Of a stretch of DNA of 64,000 nt, positions 52,101-61,100 are shown piece after piece. The stretch comes from Glossina fuscipes (lineage: Eukaryota > Arthropoda > Insecta > Diptera > Glossinidae). Location: NCBI RefSeq assembly GCF_014805625.2, contig NW_023998564.1, positions 1,620,171 to 1,684,170 on the forward strand, given 5' to 3'. How positions within the stretch are numbered: the first letter of the stretch is position 1; the number at the start of each line of letters is the position of its first letter. Under the pieces are notes generated by a model that was not told the DNA's origin, did not search any database, and saw nothing but the letters and a program-made list of their open reading frames with translations. A program made the translations under genes and the position numbers.

Positions 52101-55100
52101 TTTCCTATTAATATCTACTTAAGTATGTTCCTTTCATAATATTTACAACATCATTGCCATAATTCACCATGAATTTGATTTATTTTCAATGTTAATGCAA
52201 CGATACAATTGTAATACAATATATACATAGAATTACAGTTTTGTGTTGCTAAAAATCTTAAGATGAGCGTAGCAACACAAGGCATAGACAGCCCTCATTA
52301 TGCAGTTGGATTCAAAATCATTTCAGTCATTTCCGTCGTTCCAAACAAGTTGTCCACTCTCCCTGTAATAATGGGTCATATTGAAAAGTCACCGCTGTTT
52401 TTTTCAGTCATTTTGAGCTTATTTTTGCAGCCTGCTCTTTTTAAATAGTGCCAATCTGTCATTTGGTTGATGACGATAGTATCTCCGCTATTTCTGGCAG
52501 CTTGCAGGTCGGTCTTGCAACACCAATTGCAAAATTTCATCGACTTTTTCCATGACTGCGACATCGAAATTTCCGAGACGGAGTTGAACAAACCACTCCT
52601 AGGTTCTTCGTTCATTCACAGCATTCTCACCGTACACTTCACAAATTTTTGTTATTTTCTTGCGACATTTTTACCTCTTTCATATATTAAAAAAGGCATC
52701 ACCAAGCGTATTGCTGCTGACATTTCACTCATTTTCAAATCAACATAACCTTTTACACAAGCAAAAAATTAGAAAACTATCTTCACAAAAAATTTAAGCT
52801 AAAATGTCACATTTTATGCAAATGCTCCCTTGAAACAATCAGCTGAGCGTTGCCCGATATATAGGCATCAACACTATCCCACCGTTTGCGCGAAACAATG
52901 CGAAAAAAAACACCCGAAATAACCACTCATGGATATTGCATCACGACACCAGCTAACGTGTCATTGCCTTGTTCGTAATGTTTTGACCAAAAGGAACATC
53001 GTATTCACCGAACACGGCTCCCTGCGGCTTTTCCCTGCTCCCAGAACCAGAGAGATCCATAAAAGGACATAAATCAAGGCAATGCGGAACATGTTGAACT
53101 TAAATTGTTTAACAAATACCGTATTATACGAGAAACACCTGTATATAGAAAAAAATGTGCAATTTTCAAAATTTCTCTACAAAAACAGTTGCGCAACAGC
53201 ATTTCAGCATATCAAATTAATGTAAAAGATTTAGTTGGAATTATATCTATATAAGGGTTCTATTGGAAAGGGAGAGTTTATATTGAAAATAGTAGAAATT
53301 TCAGTATTTTATGATGAAAATTGACCGAAAACACTAATTCGGCACAAAAATTAAGTGTTCCAAATGTGGACGATGTAGGGTTGTTCCTTAAAGCAAGTAC
53401 AATAGAAGGCATTTGATGAAAAAAGAGGCTTTATTTAGCAACAAATCTGATTTTTAGTATTTTATGCTGTGAATAATTTTAATAAATTTGAACCATGACC
53501 ACTTCATGTCTTCAACCTAATATAAGATCTTCAGTCCTCTCATGTCTTTACATGGTAAAATGTTTGCTACTTTATTACGAAAATAATTGAAGCGTTCCAC
53601 TAGTGAAGTGCTGCAGATTATTTAATGGTCGGTCTTGCCAGGCCATAATCTTTTTAGTTCAGTTACCCAAAATTATTCTATCTTTGAATTCGTACAGCAT
53701 CGCCAAAACAAAAAAAAAGAAGTTATAACTGAGTTTGTAGGACAATTGAAATAGAAGACAAACGCAACTAAAAGGCTAAGTTAAACGCTCAAAATAAGCC
53801 CGCTACGCTTGGTCGTTCTAACTATACCGAAGTATGGTTTAATCTGTAGGTTATCCATACTTGTTTTAAAACACGGCCGTCTAACATATTTTCTACCGGC
53901 AAATTAATACAAAAAAGTTTATAAAGTAATTGTGTGTATTGCTCAACAAGAATATGTACATTAAATATTCAGGCAATTGTTGGAAATAATCCTTGCAAAT
54001 TTTAAATAAAAAGGACGATCAACGCTCTCCTTCCTTGTTTAGGAAATATCCGGGAAATTGCGAGTTCAAGTGCTATTTGATATTTTTCTCTGAGGTCAAG
54101 TTAAAACTTCAAAAATAATGTCGAAGATAGTATCCACACGAAGGTTCTAGCGTGGATTCAAAATCTCAAAACTAATATTAGAGTTGTCTTTAACGAAGCG
54201 TAGGTATCTTACGAAAATATGACTAAAAATTTTGTGAAAAGAAGGACCGCTTATAAGAAGTAACGAGAGAGCAGTTAGAAGTTTTTTACTACTAACGTCA
54301 GATATCTTATACCCATCACCGTTATCGTATAAAAAGGAAAAAAAACCAAATTTTCATAAAGATGTCAGTTATTGCATCGTAAACATGTCTTCTAGCCTCT
54401 TTGGTCCATTTTTAAAATTATTTCGCAAGTTCGTAGGCGATATATTTATTTTTGCGGCTTAGGAGAATGTTTACGACAGATACAACTCAATCAGGTGGAC
54501 AGACGGACAGGCAGACATGCTTAATTCGATTCAGAATTTGACGCTGATCAAAAAATGTATACACTTTAAAGGCCTTCTGAAGTTTCTCTTTGAGTGCCAC
54601 AAATGTTTTAACAAAATTGAAATACCACTTATCCTTCGGCGATGAGCACGAAAATCGCTGGCATTTAAGAAAATATTACGATTTTCTGTTGATTTAAAAA
54701 AAAACTTCTTTTTAAAAGATCCTATGGGATGAGATATATGGTTATAATTTTATTTGTCAAGGACTGCCTTCTGTTGGGAATGGAAAAGGGGATTGTTCCA
54801 TTTCATTGTCGTTTTCCAAATCATTTATCGTTTCCCTCGAAGTGAGTTCCACTGAAAAAGAAGCCCCGACTCGTTTATGAAGGTGAAGACCTACTTTAAA
54901 GCCCATGGTTAGTGTGTTTGAGAAATGTTAGATTAAGGACAAACAGGAATTTTTCAACTTGTTTTGTTTGATCTCAAAAATAATATCCAGTTGTTCTGCT
55001 CGCCTCCTTTTGAAAGCGTTGAGATCGAAGAGATCAAATTCTTATGAAAATATAATTAAAAAATTTGTGTATAAATGAAATAATTATCTAAAAACGTGAA

Positions 55101-58100
55101 ACGGGTTAAGCGATGAACTTCCAATTAAATGACATAAATGATTGAAATTTGTGCACAAGTGACAAAATGTATTGAAAAAAAGATTATTTATTAAAACATT
55201 TGAAACTTGTTCGAATAAATATGCAAAAGAAGACAAGTGCAAAAATTATTTACTAAAGTTATATAAAATGGTAAACACCCGCCATCTCCATCTCAAGCGT
55301 ATATATATATAATAACTGTTCAATATGGTCCTATCTGGGAAATATTTTGGCAATGGCTCTGATAAGCACATTTGCAAAATGCGGGAACGAATGCACGTTA
55401 TTAGCTAAAATATTTTAATATTTTCGTTGTTTTTAAAGTTTTTCTTTTTTTTGTAGCTTACAACACCACTTGTGGTGTAAGAGTGTATTAAGTTTGCTCG
55501 AATTTGTACAACGCCCAGAAGGACTCCACCTTTTATAAAAACGATTGATTTCGAATCACTTTCTGAAAGAATCTAAGCTTGTCGGCCCGTCCGCCCTCTG
55601 ATGTGTGTCAATCTACAGGTGGCAATTTTTGAGATAAACACCGAACTGGTTTGGCTCAAGGACATACGCTAGTGAAGATAGTTCGGATCGAATCACTTTT
55701 CCGAGACCCATATAAAGCCTTATTTTGCAAACTAGCTTTTTGACGCAAAGTGACGGTGATGGCGAAGAAATAGCGAACCATGGCTAACTATAATATTTGT
55801 ATTTTTTTTTTATTTTTTAACAAACGAAACTTCAATTCTAGCGAATGTATGTAAAGCAAATTGTTCACTGGTGTTTGGTGATTAAATAAAACAAACACGA
55901 CAATGAAGATGTCGTTAATGTGAATTATGATAAGAGCGGCGATGATGTGATGTCTTTTTATATTTTAAATGATTTAAATCATAATTCTCACAAAAATTGC
56001 GTAGACAACTGCACACAGACAAATTGAGATAAGAAATATTTAGCAGACATTAGGTGATGAGTGAGTTGATGACATTTGATAGCTGCAAAGTTTTCATGCC
56101 GTAAGAAAATTTTAAGATAAAACATTAGAATACCGAGACGAACGCTTGCATTACAAGGTCTTTTATTCAAACAAATAATTTTGACAGTTTTTTTTCCAAA
56201 ACTGTTTTTATTTCCAAAAAATGCGACGATATTGATCTTTTCTTACATATTGATACATGTTTATGTTTACGGAGAGTTAAGTTATTATGGTAGTCACGCG
56301 ACATTTTCATAGCCATCACCGAGAGATTAGGGGTATGATCATTTCAAAACGTTTTCAAACCCCAGAAGTAAGCATTAGAAACCCAACAAAATATACATAT
56401 CCTTGATCAGCATCAAATTTTAAATCGATTTAAACATGTCCGCCTGACTGTCTGTGTAATGAATGTTATAAACATGCTTCTGACCACAAAAATGAAGCTA
56501 TCGGCATCGATTTGGCAAAAACATTGGAAACATTTTTTCAATTTTTGTGCAAAGTCAATGCTGCCTGTCATAATTTATCACTGTTGTGCTCTACTATCAT
56601 TCTAGTTGTTATAACTCGCAATTATTATTTATCATCTTTTTCGTTACTCTGCATTCATTATTGATTAAAACCGGCCTCAAGTAAATGTAAAATACGGAAC
56701 AGAAAAATCTCCAAAAACGTTTATTTGCCTTATGCCGTTAATTGAGATCATTTAGAAATAAGCAAACGCTGAAACATGCATATATGCATAAACATATTTA
56801 TATTAACTTTATTTATTATCTTCAGTTAACGTCGTGCAACAATTTATCGCATCGAAGTTTGTTTTGTTTATTTATTTTATTTACCGTCAGTTTAAACGAT
56901 AAAAAGAAATATTTATAATGAAATTAAGCTCATTTGAAACGAAATTGACGGTCATTACTTTCATCATAGAAATGATGCCTACCACATTACCGCATAGATT
57001 CACTTGGAAATGAATTCAGAACAAAGAGGCTTTTGTTCACTTCCTAGCAGCTGCTCTTCCTTTAAAAAGAGATAAAAAAAATTTACTTAGTTTTTCCTTT
57101 ATTCCTTTTCACGCTTTTCAATTGTCAGCTTATTTATATATTTCTTTCCTCGGACAGCCGCGAGGGAAATCTAAAAACGAACAGTTGCTTACTTTGAGGA
57201 AAAACTATTCAAGCATTTAAAGAAACACCACATTAAAATGCTAATTGGATTATTCGTTGTGTTCGTTGATGAATACAGAGCATTTTAAGCCAAATAGATA
57301 CATTAAAGAAGTTTAAAGCTAGAGAAGATAATAAGTAGTTTCTATACTTTGCACGACTTGCTGTACAAGGTTGTAGTAACTTTGTCCAGAAGGACTTGAA
57401 ATGAACCCACCTTTTATAATACCGATCGATCTAATCAATCTAAGCTTGGCTATCCGTCTGTCCATCCGTTTTCTTTAACCTGTAGGCCGCAATCATCTCG
57501 ATATTTCGTTGAGAGTTGGTACAATGAACAGTTTCCACCCAAGGATGAACGTTGTTAAAAATGTTCAAATCGGACCACTTTTTCCCGATCTCATAAATGA
57601 TTAGGAATTGACATGTATCGCATTAAGGGGTTGTTTGCTTTCGTAATATTACGGATTGAGTTATCCTGCATTCGTAAATTATTTGCAGTTGCTATGAAAT
57701 CGTGGTTCACGGTGTCATGATGACACTTTTCGGAGCGACTTCTAGCCCCCTTTCCATGAAACCCTCTCTTCACTATTCGGACAATCCATTTTAATTACAT
57801 GGTTAAAAATTTTTATGAATATGCACAAATTACCTGACTTTTGACCGTTTAAATTGACATTTTCAAACTGTGATTGCAGTTTTGGCCCCTCTACGCGCGC
57901 TTATTGCATTTATCAAAATTCAGTGATAAGCGCCGTTTCAATCATGAAGATGTGAATCCTCACCTTTCCTTTCTGGGACTAGGTAAACTATGATCATCGA
58001 AGTCTGCTTTAATACGACTATTGCGTGTACTCAGATTTCATTCAACTTAAAAATCTCGTTTTTTGTGAAAATCGTGTTAAGAAAAACAAAGAATTAAAAC

Positions 58101-61100
58101 AAATCAAATTAAGTTATGCCGCGTTACATGGAAATTATCGGCTTATTTTATGGAGACTTAGCGTTATAAGAAATTTAGAATAATTAATGAATGAATTCGT
58201 ACCGTTTTACGTAGAATCACGGAAATAAGTAATAATGCACCACTCAATAAATCTCCGCTCTGACACGTGTATGGTATATAATATCTGGATATTATTTGCT
58301 TTCAATCGATACGGGTCAAAACTTCATTACATTTTAACCATTGGTTTACAAATTACAGTTGTTGTAGTGATGCTATTTTTTTGATCACTCTGGCCGGCTT
58401 TTGCCCATCGGCTGACTACTGATTTGACTGGAGCGTGGAGTAACGATGACCCTAAATCTCATCTATTGCCACATACCGCATCAAACATCTTTTTTTTTCG
58501 CTTAAGCCAAGGCAAGTACAAATCGTCGACAGGCTGTGTCAGCACTCATGAAACGAGATACCAATTTTAAAGAGAGCTTTCTGTTGTGCAATATGGAAAA
58601 TCATACAAAATAGTAAATACATTGCCGTCTCAGATTAATGTTAAAAAATATAGTAAAGACAACCTTTTTAAAAAAAAATTAAAAGCACATACGACCAAAT
58701 TTATCCTAGAACTAAAAGGAATTAATACAAAATTTTCTAAAAACTACTTCAGGATTTAAAAACTACTTCTATGTGGTTAGTGGCAAGTAAAAATTTGCGT
58801 TGGTATAGCAAGATTTCTCAACACTTAAGATGTCAGCTTTCTCAAGTACGTTCACTTTACGGCATTTTAAAACTATTTTTAAAGCGTTCAACACCATCGA
58901 CGTGCATTGTTTAAAATTAGCCCACAAATTGATTTTTTCGACAAACAAGAGCCGTCATAATATCTTTCAAGCCAAGGCGGATTGTTAACAGAAGTTTTCT
59001 CATCGAAAAGAAATCTTTAATCGACATACAAAATTCCGAATTACACACTATTTTGAAAATTACGATAGCCGTGTCGCTAGAACAATTGTAACTTGTAAAC
59101 CAATGATCACAATGCAATGAACTTATGGCGCGTATCGTTTGAAGAGCTTGATACTATCCATAAATCATATGGATCTCTCAAGAAAAGTCAAACAAGCTTG
59201 GGAAAATGAAAGAACTGAAAAGTGCACGTTAAACGATAGGGTTTATCTTTATTTCTACTATCTGGGAATGCAATGCAGAAAATGTTATACGCAAGTAACC
59301 GTGAAGAGTGTTTTCAGAAAATGTACAGAAGGGAAAGCAGGTTATTATACCAATCGCCGAAGGCCAAGCGGTATATTGATTTTGTCAACACGTTTGCAAC
59401 ACCCAGAAAGAAGCGTCAGAGAGCCAACAAAGCATATATATTCTTGGTCAGCATCAAATTCTGAATCGATTTACCATGTAAATGGGCCAAGTCGCCCGGA
59501 AAAAACGCCTACACTCGTAAAGTGAGAATACCTCTGGTTTTCAAAAGGAATAAAAAAATTGGTTTTTTGCTCATTACTTGGAATTTGGGAATTTGGAATG
59601 CACCTAAGATTGTCCGTCCGTTCGTCTGGCCAACGGCGTAGTATCTGTGGTAAACATTCCGCTTTTCGCAAAAATGGAAATGACGCCTCTATATTTTCAA
59701 AAGAGTTTGGAAGTGACTTAAACTTTTCAAAGGATACGCCTACAAGGCTCGCGCAACCATGCGACAAAAACTTTTATTTTGAATATAAAAAATTGGGTCA
59801 CCATATTATGTTATAGAGCAAGAAAATTTAGTTCTTTCACTTTTTTTGTCTTTTTGAGATATAGATGATGAGTATAAAAGATTCGGTCCCGACCGAATGT
59901 AATTTTCTTATTTGTTTTACTTTTTACTGGCAAAATACAACACGTACACCATATATATTTCCATTGCCAACTTTCAGATTTTCTACTCGAACCTACTTGA
60001 CTTAGAAGTAAATATTACTAAGAGCAAAGCTAAAAATATCTTAAAAATATTCTTATCTAAATCTTTTATTTAACCTTCGTCTTTGTCTTTCATGGTTTTT
60101 ATTTCTCTTAGATACGAACGCCTTTTATATCGCGCTCAAGTTGAGGATCTTAATGAAGTTTCTGGTATTGGTTGCCTATATCAAAGCGGTGTTGATCGTC
60201 TAGGTAGACCGGTTGTTGTATTTTGTGGCAAATGGTTCCCTGCCAATAATATCAACTTGGAAAAGGTATGAGAAAAATTCATTAAAAATCGATTTATTTA
60301 CTTAAGAATATAATTTCATCGAAATTTATTCTTGCAGGCCTTATTATATTTAATAAAATTATTGGATCCTATCGTTAAAGGAGACTATGTTATCGCCTAT
60401 TTCCATACACTAACTAGCGCCAATAATTATCCATCATTACATTGGCTGCGTGAAGTGTACAGTGTGTTGCCTTATAAGTAAGTGAAAAACGGATTTTTTA
60501 ATTATTGCTATAAATGGAAAAAATGTTTTCCTTAATCTTTCCATTTTAATAGATATAAAAAGAATCTTAAAGCTTTTTACATTGTACATCCAACGTTTTG
60601 GACTAAGGTTAGTTAATAAACTACAAACGACTGAATTTTTGATATTCATCGACAAATGGATTTTGTTTTTTTTAAGATGATGACCTGGTGGTTTACAACC
60701 TTCATGGCGCCAGCCATTAAAGCTAAAGTGCATTCTTTGCCAGGTGTTGAACATTTATATTCAGCTATAACGAAGGATCAATTAGAAATTCCTGCTTATA
60801 TTACCGAATATGATATGGCCGTAAGTATTTAATGAGGTTAATTGAAAAGGTCGCGAATCAATACTTTTAGAAAAGCAAGCGGTTTACGTTTTGTATAAAA
60901 GTATCGGAAACAATTAGAAATAAATTTAGCAACCTCAAAAACATGGCCAATGGAGGTGTGAGATGTCCCACCATATGCTATGCGAATGTGAAGCTATCTG
61001 CGGAATAAGACAAGTGTTTGGTCAGCGTTTCAAACATGGCATTGTGCTCTGAACCACGGAAAGTGGCTGGATTCATAAAAATCCTAAAAATGTAGGGCTA

